A stretch of 64,000 nt of DNA from Actinophytocola oryzae (GCF_004364325.1 NZ_SOCP01000020.1:62001-126000), one strand, 5' to 3'; shown: positions 6,779 through 15,913, numbered from the stretch's first letter. Translations and numbers: made by a program. Notes: a model not told the origin generated them from the letters alone.

Positions 6779-9136
6779 ATGAGCACTCTGTTCGAATTGC
6801 CTGCACAGACGTCCCCACCACCCCGCCGCAAGGCAGGGGCGGAGCTGCTCGACGGCCTCAACGACCAGCAGCGCGCCGCCGTGCAGCACGCCGGTTCGCC
6901 GCTGCTCGTCGTCGCGGGCGCCGGTTCGGGCAAGACGCGGGTACTGACCAGACGCATCGCCTACCTGCTGGCCGAGCGGGACGTGCACCCCGGCCAGATC
7001 ATGGCCATCACGTTCACCAACAAGGCCGCCGCCGAGATGCGCGAGCGCGTGGTCGAGCTGGTGGGCAGGCGCGCCAACGTCATGTGGGTGTCCACGTTCC
7101 ACTCCATGTGCGTTCGGGTGCTGCGCCGCGAGGCCACGACACTCGGCATGAAGTCGAGCTTCTCCGTCTACGACTCGGACGACACGCGCAGGCTGATCAC
7201 GCTCGTGTCCCGCGACCTGGACATCGACCCGAAGCGCTACACCGCGCGCGGGCTCGCGACGGCCATCTCGAACCTCAAGAACGAGCTGGTCGACCCCGAG
7301 GAGGCGACGGCGAAGGCGACCAACGACTTCGAGCGCCGCACCGCCGAGGTCTACGTCGAGTACCAGCGGCGCCTCGGTCTCGGCAACGCCTTCGACTTCG
7401 ACGACCTGATCATGCGCACGGTCGAGCTGCTGCAGAACTTCCCGGACGTCGCCGAGTACTACCGCCGCCGCTTCCGGCACGTGCTGGTCGACGAGTACCA
7501 GGACACCAACCACGCGCAGTACACGCTGGTTCGCGAGCTGGTCGGCACCGGCCAGGGCGGCGTGGAGCCCGGCGAGCTGTGCGTGGTCGGCGACGCGGAC
7601 CAGTCGATCTACGCGTTCCGCGGCGCGACCATCCGCAACATCGTGGACTTCGAGCAGGACTATCCGCAGGCCACGACGATCATGCTGGAGCAGAACTACC
7701 GCTCCACGCAGACGATCCTGTCCGCGGCCAACGCGGTGATCTCCCGCAACCCGGGCAGGCGCGACAAGCGGCTGTGGACCGCGCTCGGCGACGGGGAGAA
7801 GATCGTCGGCTACGTCGGCGACAACGACCACGACGAGGCCGCGTTCGTGGCGGGCGAGATCGACCGGCTGATGGACGGCGGCGAGGTCAAGTACAGCGAC
7901 ATCGCCGTCTTCTACCGGACCAACAACCAGTCGCGCGTGTTCGAGGAGATCTTCGTCCGCATGGGCCTGCCCTACCGGGTGGTCGGCGGCGTCCGGTTCT
8001 ACGAGCGGCGTGAGGTGCGCGACGCGCTCGCCTACCTGCGGGTGCTCGCGAACCCCGACGACGGGGTCAGCCTGCGCCGGATCCTCAACGTGCCCAAGCG
8101 CGGCATCGGCGACCGCGCGGAGGCGTGTGTGTCCGCCCACGCCGAACGCGAGCGGATCTCGTTCGACGCAGCACTGCGTGACGCGGTCGAGGACCGGGTC
8201 GCGATGCTCAACCCCCGCTCGCGCAACGCGATCGCGGGCTTCGTCGAGCTGCTGGACGACCTGCGGGGCCTGGTCACCGACGGCCACGAGGTCGGCGACA
8301 TCCTCGAGGCGGTCCTGGAACGTACCGGCTACCGTGCCGAGCTGGAGGCCTCCGACGACCCGCAGGACGCGACGCGGGTGGACAACCTGACCGAGCTGGT
8401 GACGGTGGCCCGCGAGTTCGCCGTCGAGCCGGTCGCCGTGCCGGACGACGACACACAGGACGCACAGCAGGACGGCGACGGCCTCGTCGAGCCAGGGTCG
8501 CTCGCCGCGTTCCTGGAGCGGGTCTCGCTGGTCGCGGACGCGGACCAGATCCCGGACGAGGACGAGGAGGCGACCGGGGTCGTCACCCTGATGACCCTGC
8601 ACACCGCCAAGGGCCTCGAGTACCCGGTGGTGTTCTGCACGGGCTGGGAGGACGGGATCTTCCCGCACATGCGGGCGCTCGGTGACCCGACGGAGCTGGC
8701 CGAGGAGCGGCGGCTCGCGTACGTGGGCATCACGCGTGCCCAGCGGCGGCTGTACCTGTCCAGGGCGATCGTGCGGTCGGCGTGGGGGCAGCCCATGACC
8801 AACCCGCCGTCCCGGTTCTTCGACGAGATCCCGGCCGAGCTGCTCGACTGGCGCCGCGTCCAGCCGGAGCGGTCCGCCCCGAGCGCGCCGACCTCCACGT
8901 GGAACCGCCGCCAGTCATCGTCCTCCACGTCCTCGTTCGGCCCGGCGAAGGGCTGGAAGGACACCCCGGCGCTGTCCCTGGCCGTCGGCGACCGGGTCAC
9001 CCACGACAAGTACGGCCTCGGCACGGTCGTCGCCACGGACGGTGTCGGCGCCCGAGCCACCGCCACGATCGATTTCGGCACCAACGGCACCATCAGGCTG
9101 ATGCTCATCGGCAGCGTGCCACTCCAGAAACTCTGA
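6779..9136 (+). CDS. pcrA: ATP-dependent DNA helicase UvrD1/PcrA
   Basis: Superfamily 1A 3'-5' DNA helicase (785 aa), the orthologue in position of M. tuberculosis UvrD1 (Rv0949), acting in nucleotide excision repair and removal of proteins from DNA. Motifs in order: Q-motif LNDQQRAAV (27-35), Walker A AGAGSGKT (46-53), DEYQDTN near 237, GDADQSIYAFRGA near 272, the TLHTAKGLE motif near 605 and YVGITRAQRRLYL near 650. The last 60 residues (GDRVTHDKYGLGTVVATDG...) are the Tudor-like module found at the end of PcrA/UvrD1. It is full length for the family. Divergent from chorismate mutase. Confidence 0.96.
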   Translation: MSTLFELPAQTSPPPRRKAGAELLDGLNDQQRAAVQHAGSPLLVVAGAGSGKTRVLTRRIAYLLAERDVHPGQIMAITFTNKAAAEMRERVVELVGRRANVMWVSTFHSMCVRVLRREATTLGMKSSFSVYDSDDTRRLITLVSRDLDIDPKRYTARGLATAISNLKNELVDPEEATAKATNDFERRTAEVYVEYQRRLGLGNAFDFDDLIMRTVELLQNFPDVAEYYRRRFRHVLVDEYQDTNHAQYTLVRELVGTGQGGVEPGELCVVGDADQSIYAFRGATIRNIVDFEQDYPQATTIMLEQNYRSTQTILSAANAVISRNPGRRDKRLWTALGDGEKIVGYVGDNDHDEAAFVAGEIDRLMDGGEVKYSDIAVFYRTNNQSRVFEEIFVRMGLPYRVVGGVRFYERREVRDALAYLRVLANPDDGVSLRRILNVPKRGIGDRAEACVSAHAERERISFDAALRDAVEDRVAMLNPRSRNAIAGFVELLDDLRGLVTDGHEVGDILEAVLERTGYRAELEASDDPQDATRVDNLTELVTVAREFAVEPVAVPDDDTQDAQQDGDGLVEPGSLAAFLERVSLVADADQIPDEDEEATGVVTLMTLHTAKGLEYPVVFCTGWEDGIFPHMRALGDPTELAEERRLAYVGITRAQRRLYLSRAIVRSAWGQPMTNPPSRFFDEIPAELLDWRRVQPERSAPSAPTSTWNRRQSSSSTSSFGPAKGWKDTPALSLAVGDRVTHDKYGLGTVVATDGVGARATATIDFGTNGTIRLMLIGSVPLQKL

Positions 9137-9219
9137 GTGGACACTTTGGAGTGACCTTCTCCCCAAAAGGTCGAACGGATGTGCGAAACTGTCGGTGCCG
9201 TCCGCTTGACTACTCCCCG

Positions 9220-9238
9220 ACGGGACCACACAGGTCCC
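9220..9238 (+). repeat. Hairpin before the small gene at 9263
   Basis: Perfect 7-bp stem CGGGACC/GGTCCCG with a 5-nt loop, 13 nt before the GGAG site of the next gene. It may be a pcrA terminator without U tract or a leader structure. Confidence 0.35.
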
Positions 9239-9262
9239 GAGGAGAGACAGGGAGTTCTGGAT

Positions 9263-9496
9263 GTGGACGAGGTGCTCTTCGGCGTGCTCGCCGAGAACGT
9301 CGGTCGCCACCTGGACGGCCTCGACCGTCGCGTGGCTCATTCTGAGGAGCTGCGCCGCCTGGTTGCGGCGTGGCGCACGCTGCTCGACCTGCACCGCCCT
9401 GGCGGGCGTAGGGGTAGGTGCACGGGGTGCGTGGAGTCCCGTCAGCGTGCGATGTGCACGGTCTGGCGCGTCGCGAACGCGTTCTTCACCCGGTGA
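9263..9496 (+). CDS. Small conserved-looking protein with a C-x2-C pair
   Basis: Protein of 77 aa from GTG 9263, chosen because GGAG sits 8 nt upstream; the frame extends to 9179 without a ribosome site. The N-terminal half is helical and acidic/basic (VLFGVLAENVGRHLDGLDRRVAHSEELRRLVAAWRTLLDLH). The C-terminal half carries CTGC plus one further Cys (AMCTVW). No family recognised. It converges on the M23 peptidase gene, 4 bp from stop to stop. The coding call rests on the ribosome site and amino-acid composition. Confidence 0.55.
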   Translation: MDEVLFGVLAENVGRHLDGLDRRVAHSEELRRLVAAWRTLLDLHRPGGRRGRCTGCVESRQRAMCTVWRVANAFFTR

Positions 9497-9500
9497 GGGC

Positions 9501-10220
9501 TCAGAGGTTCACACCGTGGTCGATGAGCCACGGCCGCGGGTTGATCTTCTTGCCGCCCGGCTCCCAGACCTCGAAGTGGAGGTGCGGGCCGGTGGACTGG
9601 CCGCGGTTGCCCGTGCGCGCGATCTGCTCGCCCGCCTTGACGTGCTCGCCCTCGCGGACCGAGAAGTCCTGCATGTGGCCGTAGACGGTGATGGTGCCGT
9701 CCTCGTGCTCGATGCGGACCCAGAGACCGAACCCGCTCGCGGGCCCCGCCTCGATGACCACGCCGTCGGCGGCCGCGTAGATCGGCGTGCCGATGGGGGC
9801 CGCGAAGTCCAGCCCGTAGTGGGTCGTGCCCCACCGGGCACCGAAGCCGGAGGTGATGGTGCCGCTCGACGGCCGCACGAACTTCGGCCGCTCGGCCTCG
9901 GCCTTCGCGGCCGCGGCGATGGCGGCCCGGTTCTGGACGATCTGGTTCGTCGAGGCGATCTGCTGCACCTCGGGCGCCGCGACGGCGGGCTTCGCCACCG
10001 CCAGCACCTCGGGTGCGGCTGCCGACGTGCCACCACCTATGCCGATGGCGGCGGAGGCGGTCTTGCTGTCGGCGAGGGGGGCGATGTCGTCCGAGGGGGT
10101 GGAACCAGCCTTGAGCGTCTGACCAGCCGCGGCGGCAGCGAACGCGCCCACCGCGACAGCGGCGACCACGACCCGGCCGCGCAGTTGGGACGAGGGTGGG
10201 TTCACCCGGTGCGATGCCAT
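9501..10220 (-). CDS. M23 family metallopeptidase, secreted/membrane-anchored
   Basis: LytM-type zinc endopeptidase (239 aa) acting on peptidoglycan outside the membrane; positional orthologue of Rv0950c. N-terminal hydrophobic segment VVVAAVAVGAFAAAAAG acts as signal or anchor. The linker is Ala-rich and helical; the C-terminal domain has the metal motifs HYGLD (H-x3-D) and HLH in GPHLHFEVW. I place the start at ATG 10220 (MASHRVNPPSS); a TTG-initiated extension to 10316 is open but has no ribosome site. Between sucC and pcrA the gene order matches mycobacteria. Confidence 0.9.
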   Translation of the reverse strand: MASHRVNPPSSQLRGRVVVAAVAVGAFAAAAAGQTLKAGSTPSDDIAPLADSKTASAAIGIGGGTSAAAPEVLAVAKPAVAAPEVQQIASTNQIVQNRAAIAAAAKAEAERPKFVRPSSGTITSGFGARWGTTHYGLDFAAPIGTPIYAAADGVVIEAGPASGFGLWVRIEHEDGTITVYGHMQDFSVREGEHVKAGEQIARTGNRGQSTGPHLHFEVWEPGGKKINPRPWLIDHGVNL

Positions 10221-10452
10221 TCGGATCCGCGCGGTGCTGTTGCGTGCAGCCAACGCTTCTTCGAGTACTTCGCACTCCCGTATTGCGTCGCCGCCGGGGG
10301 AGCGGTGTCGAGACAAGGCCTGCCCTTCCGTCTTCGGGGAGTCCGGGACTTACACGTACGCCGGGCTCGATCGGTTCGAGCTTGTCGGCGTGGACACCGG
10401 GCGGGGGATCCCGGCCGGACGGAAACCCGAGGGTTGCCGTCCAGTCCAATTC

Positions 10453-10618
10453 GTGACCGGACCGTGACAACGGACCGGGGGACGATAACCAAGGGGAAGC
10501 ACCGAGGGCAACTTCCGTGAACGGACGCGGCCAAACGGGTGGCGAGCGAAGAGGCTTCAGCCAGCGGTAATGACCAAAAGTAAGTACAAGATCACGTAGT
10601 TACTGTGACCCACGTTAC
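10453..10618. promoter_or_regulatory. Possible MtrA-type sites upstream of the M23 peptidase
   Basis: GTGAC-N6-GTGAC at 10453-10468 and a cluster of GTTAC/GTGAC/GTTAC (10599-10618) resemble the GTnAC direct repeats bound by MtrA, the actinobacterial regulator of cell-wall hydrolase genes. They lie about 235-400 bp before the peptidase start. Match is by eye only. Confidence 0.3.
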
Positions 10619-10823
10619 TTAATCTCGGAGGTATCCGAGGTTTCGATGAACCCTCCCCGAGGTGTCGGCGGGGTATCGATCAGTTACCTGCAACCCCCAT
10701 CGCCGCCCCCCGAAACACGATCGTGGACGGCTCCGTAACGGACCGAAACCGCGCCTCACGACCGGCGCGACCGGACCCCGGGGCGGGCCGCCGCCGCGGG
10801 CCGGGTCGGGCAAGGGCGCGCGA

Positions 10824-10871
10824 GAGGCCCAGAGAGGAGGAGGCCCAGAGAGGAGGAGGCCCAGAGAGGGC
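10824..10871. repeat. 16-bp tandem repeat, three copies
   Basis: GAGGCCCAGAGAGGAG occurs at 10824, 10840 and 10856 (last copy ends differently). No spacer, so it is a minisatellite and not a CRISPR. Confidence 0.9.
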
Positions 10872-10940
10872 GCGGAGGACACGGAGAGGAGGTGGCAAGG
10901 GGAAGCCGGGGGCCGGATGGGCCGGACCGGGTCACGGTCC

Positions 10941-11004
10941 CGGGTGGGCGCTGGGTCGGGTGGGCGCTGGGTCGGGTGGGCGCTGGGTCGGGTGGGCGCT
11001 GGGT
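10941..11004. repeat. 16-bp tandem repeat, four copies
   Basis: CGGGTGGGCGCTGGGT is repeated four times head to tail without change (10941, 10957, 10973, 10989). Strongly G-rich on the + strand, with GGG runs at regular spacing. Confidence 0.95.
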
Positions 11005-11431
11005 CGGACTTCGGCCTGCGGTCGTATCGGGCCACCGTCGACCTCCCGACAACCTGCGCATCGAGCTGGAGCTGCCTCGGTTCCGGCCATCCGGCCTGAG
11101 CGGGACTGCGGTCAGAACTGCGGAGCCGGGTCGAGGCGGGCTGGGCAGCCGGATGGGTTCGGGTGCCCAGCTCTGGGAGCTGTCCGGGCCGCAGGACGGC
11201 GCGCCTCGTGGCGCCCTGCCTCGCGGCACCAGGCCTTGATTCTGGACTGGGCCGGAGCTTGGGCTGAGGCTCGGTGCTGGGCGAGGCCGGCAGTCTGGCG
11301 GCCACACGGGACCGGGCGTAGCTGCTGGATCGGTTCGAGTGGCGAACCGGTCACCGAGGTCGGCCCGGCGTCCGACGCCTACTCCGCTGGTCCGCGCATG
11401 GCGGCGACCTCAAGCCGACCACCATCTCCCA

Positions 11432-11463
11432 GTGATCTCCCCACTGGCCAGTGGGGAGATCAC
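11432..11463. repeat. 32-bp perfect palindrome
   Basis: The sequence 11432-11447 (GTGATCTCCCCACTGG) is followed at once by its exact reverse complement at 11448-11463. As RNA it is a 14-bp stem with a 4-nt loop. No U tract follows and no recognised gene ends here. Confidence 0.9.
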
Positions 11464-11693
11464 CGCCGGACCGCCGATGACCGAGGGCATGGGCTGCGTT
11501 CGCCGAAGGCGCAGGCATTGTCGGCGCCCTGAGCCGCCGATTGCCTCGAGCACCAGCCCGCTCACGGTGAGAGACATCCCGGGTCGGCGCCTCGGGAGGA
11601 CTGCCTGTCAGGGACCGCGACCAACCCCGGCCCCTTTCCCCTCCTCAGCCGCCGCCTCCCACTGCCGATCAGCCGACGACCCGCCTCCCTTGC

Positions 11694-11699
11694 TAGCGT
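11694..11699 (+). promoter_or_regulatory. Leaderless -10 element
   Basis: TAGCGT lies 7 nt before the ATG of the membrane protein at 11707, which has no Shine-Dalgarno. Confidence 0.55.
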
Positions 11700-11706
11700 T
11701 CCCCCG

Positions 11707-13533
11707 ATGACTGCGCGGACTCGAGCGACGCTTGGCTCGTCGGATGGCCGGCGGCGTGGCGCACAACCAGCGGGCAAGAAGCCCAGTACAGGCAGGGACG
11801 AGACGAGCGCAACCAGTCGGCTCCGGCTCGGCATCGTGGCCGCCCCGCTCCGGCTCCGGCTCGGCCTGCTGGCGTCCGTGGCCGGTGCCGTGCTCACCTT
11901 CCTCGGCGTCTTCCAGGGCCTCGTCGACGACGCGCCGCCACCCGCCTTCCACAGCATGGCGCTGCTGCTCGTCCTCGCCTGCGCACCGGCAGGGCTCGCC
12001 ATCCTCGCCGTCGCCGTCGGGCGGGCGCCGACAGCCGCAGGCATCCTCACCGGCGCCGCCATCCTCGCGCCCGGGCTGGCCCTCATCGACGCCCAGTTCC
12101 TCGGGGACGCCCTCGAGGCCTCCCGGCCCGAGCTGATGGTGCCTACCTCCCTCGCGCCTCTCACCCCGGCCGCCGGTGCCTACCTCCTGCTCGTCGGACA
12201 CGCCGTCACCGCGCTCGCCGGGCTCCTCGTCATCGGACGGGCAGGCGCCGACCCGGACTCCGACTATTACGCCGCCCTCGACGCGGGTACCGACCTCAAC
12301 CGCCGCGCCATCGGGTGGGCGATCGCCGCGGGGGCCGTCAGCGTCATCGGACTGCTCTTCTCGCCGTTCAGCTCCGACAACGCCTTCGTCGTCGCCAGCG
12401 ACCTCATCGCCAGCCCCGACCTCGTGCGCTACGGCGGGCTGCTGCTGGTCGTCAGTGTGCTGGTCGGCTGCGTCGCCGTCGCGGTCAACCCCGCGCCCCC
12501 GCTGGCCAGGGGCATGGCCGTCGGGCTCTTCGCCGGGCTGTCCTGGCTGGTGCTCGCGCAGCTCGCGGCCGTCGCCCGCGTCGAATGGCTGCACCTCCAG
12601 CCGTGGCCGATCTGCGCCATCGCGCCGATCGGGCTGCTCGCCCTGATGCTCTTCCTCACCGGCGACCTCACCGGCGATGACACCAAGCGGGACGTCCAGT
12701 TCGAGGGCAGTCCGATCGCCACCGGCGTCCTCGGGGTCCTCACCGGGCTCGCCACGCTCGTCGCGTCCTTCGGCTCGCTCGTCGTCAACGACATCGACCA
12801 GCCGGAGAGCTACGCCAACCGCCAGCTGCTCCCCGCGGGCATCGTGATCATCGTGCTCGGTGCGGTGTTCTTCACGCGCTGGGCGGGCGTCATGCGCCCG
12901 GCCTTCGTCGTCGCGCTCGGGGCCGTGCCGCTCGTCGGCTTCGCCGCCCTCGACACCGCGTTCACCGCCACCACGGTCGGCAACGTCATCCCGGGCCTCA
13001 CGGTCGACACCGGGGACACGCGGGTCGGCGCCGCGGTCTGGTTCATCATCGTCGCGCTCGTGTTCCTCGTGGTCGCCATCGTCCTCGCCGCGGTCGCGGG
13101 CGGCAGCGACCGGGACGAGGACGTCGACCTCAGTAAGCGGACGATGCACCTCCGTTACGGTCTTCCCGCTGGTGGGGCCGTCCTCTTCGCGCTCGGGGCG
13201 TTCACCTCGCCGATGATCAAGGCCGCGGGCTACAAGTCACCCGGCATCCTCTCCGACTTCCGGCTCGCCTCCTGGGGCCTGCTGATCGGGCTGCTCGTCG
13301 TCCTCGGCGCGGCCGTGCTCGCCGCCTTCTCCCGACCCGCCCGCGCCGCGGCCCTGCTGCTCGGCGCTGCCGTGGTCGTCGGCATCCACCTCCTCGAGCT
13401 GCCCATGACCGGGGGCCGGGCGGCCGACTCCCAGGCAGGCGCGGGCACCTGGCTGACGCTCGCCTGCCTCGTCGCGCTGGTGGTGGCGGCCGTCGCCGCC
13501 ATGACCGACCCCAACCGGCACACGGCGGAGTGA
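11707..13533 (+). CDS. Polytopic membrane protein, unknown function
   Basis: Protein of 608 aa with a basic N-terminal 45 residues and about 14 hydrophobic segments spread from residue 50 to the C-terminus, separated by short polar loops. A conserved-looking extracytoplasmic patch PFSSDNAFVVASDLI lies near 220. No catalytic or transport signature recognised. It replaces nothing obvious in the mycobacterial order (between M23 and sucC). Transcription is probably leaderless. About 105 bp separate it from sucC. Confidence 0.85.
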   Translation: MTARTRATLGSSDGRRRGAQPAGKKPSTGRDETSATSRLRLGIVAAPLRLRLGLLASVAGAVLTFLGVFQGLVDDAPPPAFHSMALLLVLACAPAGLAILAVAVGRAPTAAGILTGAAILAPGLALIDAQFLGDALEASRPELMVPTSLAPLTPAAGAYLLLVGHAVTALAGLLVIGRAGADPDSDYYAALDAGTDLNRRAIGWAIAAGAVSVIGLLFSPFSSDNAFVVASDLIASPDLVRYGGLLLVVSVLVGCVAVAVNPAPPLARGMAVGLFAGLSWLVLAQLAAVARVEWLHLQPWPICAIAPIGLLALMLFLTGDLTGDDTKRDVQFEGSPIATGVLGVLTGLATLVASFGSLVVNDIDQPESYANRQLLPAGIVIIVLGAVFFTRWAGVMRPAFVVALGAVPLVGFAALDTAFTATTVGNVIPGLTVDTGDTRVGAAVWFIIVALVFLVVAIVLAAVAGGSDRDEDVDLSKRTMHLRYGLPAGGAVLFALGAFTSPMIKAAGYKSPGILSDFRLASWGLLIGLLVVLGAAVLAAFSRPARAAALLLGAAVVVGIHLLELPMTGGRAADSQAGAGTWLTLACLVALVVAAVAAMTDPNRHTAE

Positions 13534-13638
13534 GACACCTCACGCACACCGCCCGCAGGGCATAACGCGCAGGTCGCTAGGGTCGTCTGCGTGCCGAAAC
13601 CCCACCGAGTCGAGCCGTAGATACAGGAGACCGTCGTA

Positions 13639-14817
13639 GTGGATCTGTACGAGTACCAGGCGAAGGACCTCTTCGGGGCGCACGGGGTCCCGGTGCTGCC
13701 AGGGGACGTCGCCGACACTCCGGACGAGGCAGGCCGCGTCGCCGCCGACCTCGGGCAGCGAGTCGTCGTCAAGGCCCAGGTGAAGACCGGTGGTCGCGGC
13801 AAGGCAGGCGGCGTCAAGCTCGCCGACGACGCCGCCGACGCGAAGACCAAGGCGGAGGGCATCCTCGGCCTGGACATCAAGGGTCACATCGTCCGTCGAG
13901 TACTGGTGGCGCCCGCGTCCGACATCGCGGAGGAGTACTACTTCTCCTTCCTGCTGGACCGCGCCAACCGCACCTTCCTCGCCATGGCCTCCGCCGAGGG
14001 CGGCATGGAGATCGAGCAGCTCGCGGTCGAGCGTCCCGACGCCCTCGCCAAGGTGCCGGTCAACCCGCTGGACGGCGTCGACCTGGCCAAGGCCAAGGAG
14101 ATCCTCACCGCGGGCAAGTTCCCCGAGCCGATCCTGGACCAGGCCGCCGAGGTCGTCGTCAAGCTGTGGGACACCTTCGTCGCGGAGGACGCCACGCTCG
14201 TCGAGGTGAACCCGCTGGTCCGCGACCCGCAGGACAAGATCATCGCGCTGGACGGCAAGGTCACGCTCGACGAGAACGCGTCGTTCCGCCACCCGGCGCA
14301 CGCCGACCTCGTGGACACCGCCGCCGAGGACCCGCTGGAGGCCAAGGCCAAGGCCAAGGACCTCAACTACGTCAAGCTCGACGGCCAGGTGGGCATCATC
14401 GGCAACGGTGCGGGCCTCGTCATGTCGACCCTGGACGTCGTCGCCTACGCCGGTGAGGAGTTCGGCGGCATGAAGCCCGCCAACTTCCTCGACATCGGCG
14501 GTGGCGCCTCCGCCGAGGTCATGGCCAACGGCCTCGAGATCATCCTCGGCGACCCCGACGTGCGGTCGGTCTTCGTCAACGTCTTCGGCGGCATCACCGC
14601 GTGCGACGCGGTCGCCAACGGCATCGTGCAGGCCTTCCAGCTGCTGGAGTCGCGCAACGAGCCGGTCACCAAGCCGATCGTCGTGCGCCTCGACGGCAAC
14701 AACGCGGAAGAGGGCCGCCGCATCCTCACCGAGGCGGCGCTCTCCGGCCTCGAGCAGGTCGACACCATGGACAACGCGGCACGCAAGGCCGCCGAACTCG
14801 CCTCGAAGGGGGCCTGA
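13639..14817 (+). CDS. sucC: Succinyl-CoA synthetase (ADP-forming) beta subunit
   Basis: Beta chain (392 aa) of the TCA-cycle enzyme converting succinyl-CoA, ADP/GDP and phosphate to succinate, CoA and ATP/GTP. The N-terminal ATP-grasp domain has GGRGKAGGVKLA near 50, VAPASDIAEEYYFSFLLDR and VNPLV; the C-terminal CoA-ligase domain has IGNGAGLVMSTLD and FLDIGGGASAEVM, NVFGGI. The GTG start has GGAGA upstream. It is followed one base later by sucD and the two will be co-translated. Confidence 0.98.
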   Translation: MDLYEYQAKDLFGAHGVPVLPGDVADTPDEAGRVAADLGQRVVVKAQVKTGGRGKAGGVKLADDAADAKTKAEGILGLDIKGHIVRRVLVAPASDIAEEYYFSFLLDRANRTFLAMASAEGGMEIEQLAVERPDALAKVPVNPLDGVDLAKAKEILTAGKFPEPILDQAAEVVVKLWDTFVAEDATLVEVNPLVRDPQDKIIALDGKVTLDENASFRHPAHADLVDTAAEDPLEAKAKAKDLNYVKLDGQVGIIGNGAGLVMSTLDVVAYAGEEFGGMKPANFLDIGGGASAEVMANGLEIILGDPDVRSVFVNVFGGITACDAVANGIVQAFQLLESRNEPVTKPIVVRLDGNNAEEGRRILTEAALSGLEQVDTMDNAARKAAELASKGA

Positions 14818-14818
14818 G

Positions 14819-15721
14819 ATGGCTATCTTCCTCAACGAGGACAGCAAGATCATCGTCCAGGGCATGACAGGCGCGGAGGGCACCAAGCACACGCGCCGCA
14901 TGCTCGCCTCCGGGTCGAACGTCGTCGGCGGTGTCACGCCGGGCAAGGGCGGCCAGAAGGCCGACTTCTCCGACGTCAAGGGCGGCTCGTCCCTGCCGGT
15001 GTTCAACTCGGTCGGCGAGGCCATGGCCGAGACCGGCGCGGACGTCACGGTCGTGTTCGTGCCGCCGAAGTTCGCGAAGGGCGCGGTCCTCGAGGCGGTC
15101 GACGCGGGCATCGGCCTCTGCGTCGTGATCACCGAGGGCATCCCGGTGCACGACACCGCGAACTTCTGGGCGCACGCCTGCGCGACCGGCAACAAGACGC
15201 GCATCATCGGCCCGAACTGCCCCGGCGTGATCAGCCCCGGCAAGTCCAACGCGGGCATCATCCCCGCGGACATCACCGGCCCGGGCCGCATCGGCCTGGT
15301 GTCGAAGTCCGGCACGCTGACCTACCAGATGATGTACGAGCTGAGCGACATCGGCTTCTCGACCGCGGTCGGCATCGGCGGCGACCCGATCATCGGGACC
15401 ACGCACATCGACGCACTGGCCGCGTTCGAGGCCGACCCGCAGACCGAGCTGATCGTCATGATCGGCGAGATCGGCGGCGACGCAGAGGAGCGCGCGGCGG
15501 CGTACATCCAGCAGCACGTGAAGAAGCCGGTCGTCGGCTACGTCGCGGGGTTCACCGCGCCGGAGGGCAAGACCATGGGCCACGCGGGCGCCATCGTGTC
15601 CGGCTCGTCCGGCACCGCGGCCGCCAAGAAGGAAGCGCTGGAAGCGGCGGGCGTCAAGGTCGGCAAGACGCCGTCCGAGACGGCCGAGCTGGCGCGCAAG
15701 CTGGTCGCCGCGAACGCCTGA
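14819..15721 (+). CDS. sucD: Succinyl-CoA synthetase alpha subunit
   Basis: Alpha chain (300 aa), carrying the CoA site and the phosphorylated histidine. Seen: Rossmann-like N-terminus IIVQGMTGAEGTKHTRRM, the loop GPNCPGVISPGK, SKSGTLTYQM and GHAGAIVSG, whose His255 is the phosphohistidine. The ATG at 14819 has AAGGGGG just upstream inside the end of sucC. Full length. Confidence 0.98.
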   Translation: MAIFLNEDSKIIVQGMTGAEGTKHTRRMLASGSNVVGGVTPGKGGQKADFSDVKGGSSLPVFNSVGEAMAETGADVTVVFVPPKFAKGAVLEAVDAGIGLCVVITEGIPVHDTANFWAHACATGNKTRIIGPNCPGVISPGKSNAGIIPADITGPGRIGLVSKSGTLTYQMMYELSDIGFSTAVGIGGDPIIGTTHIDALAAFEADPQTELIVMIGEIGGDAEERAAAYIQQHVKKPVVGYVAGFTAPEGKTMGHAGAIVSGSSGTAAAKKEALEAAGVKVGKTPSETAELARKLVAANA

Positions 15722-15767
15722 CCCGGCTGGAGGTGTCCGACGGGCACACTCCGCGAGTCATCCGAAG

Positions 15768-15802
15768 GTGGGGCCGGCGGTTCGTGTACCGTCCGGCCCC
15801 AC
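15768..15802 (+). terminator. Hairpin after sucCD
   Basis: GTGGGGCCGG (15768-15777) pairs perfectly with CCGGCCCCAC (15793-15802) around a partly paired 15-nt loop. No U tract; a GC-rich actinobacterial-type terminator is plausible. Confidence 0.5.
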
Positions 15803-15913
15803 GACGATGGTCATGGTTTCGGGGGAACCACCTTGCGCCGCAGGCCGTCAGAAGGTCAGGAAATGAAGTCTGTTCGTACCGATCGCGTCGAGTGAGCTGA
15901 GGAGAGCAACGCG

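Larger units (their letters stand above)
10221..11706. other. Long stretch with no convincing gene
   Basis: About 1.5 kb between the M23 peptidase start and the membrane protein at 11707. Open frames exist on both strands but overlap each other, are low-complexity (Arg/Pro/Gly) and lack ribosome sites. It contains an imperfect hairpin near 10421-10444, GTnAC direct repeats (10453-10468, 10599-10618), two 16-bp minisatellites (10824-10871 and 10941-11004), a 32-bp perfect palindrome (11432-11463) and a leaderless promoter at 11694-11699. The first 400 bp probably serve as the M23 promoter and leader. It may be a decayed gene; I cannot identify it. Confidence 0.6.

Noticed and set aside
6626..8668. 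680-codon open frame on the minus strand across pcrA
   Set aside because: Composition is Val/Arg/His/Asp-rich mirror of a real gene in GC-rich DNA, no family motif. Only its last 20 codons (leader peptide) lie outside pcrA.
10221..10500. Possible c-di-AMP (ydaO-type) riboswitch before the M23 peptidase
   Set aside because: Such genes often carry one and there are hairpins and a GGAAGG, but I could not find the conserved GGGGUGAAUC or AGCUAACC segments. An Infernal search with RF00379 would settle it.
10824..11004. CRISPR array
   Set aside because: The repeats are contiguous with no unique spacers.
10619..11532. Open frames on both strands in the repeat region
   Set aside because: Overlapping, low-complexity, no ribosome site and repeats not in multiples of three; treated as non-coding.
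11608..13149. 513-codon open frame antisense to the membrane protein at 11707
   Set aside because: Highly charged Asp/Glu/Arg/Gly composition is the reverse reading of hydrophobic codons.
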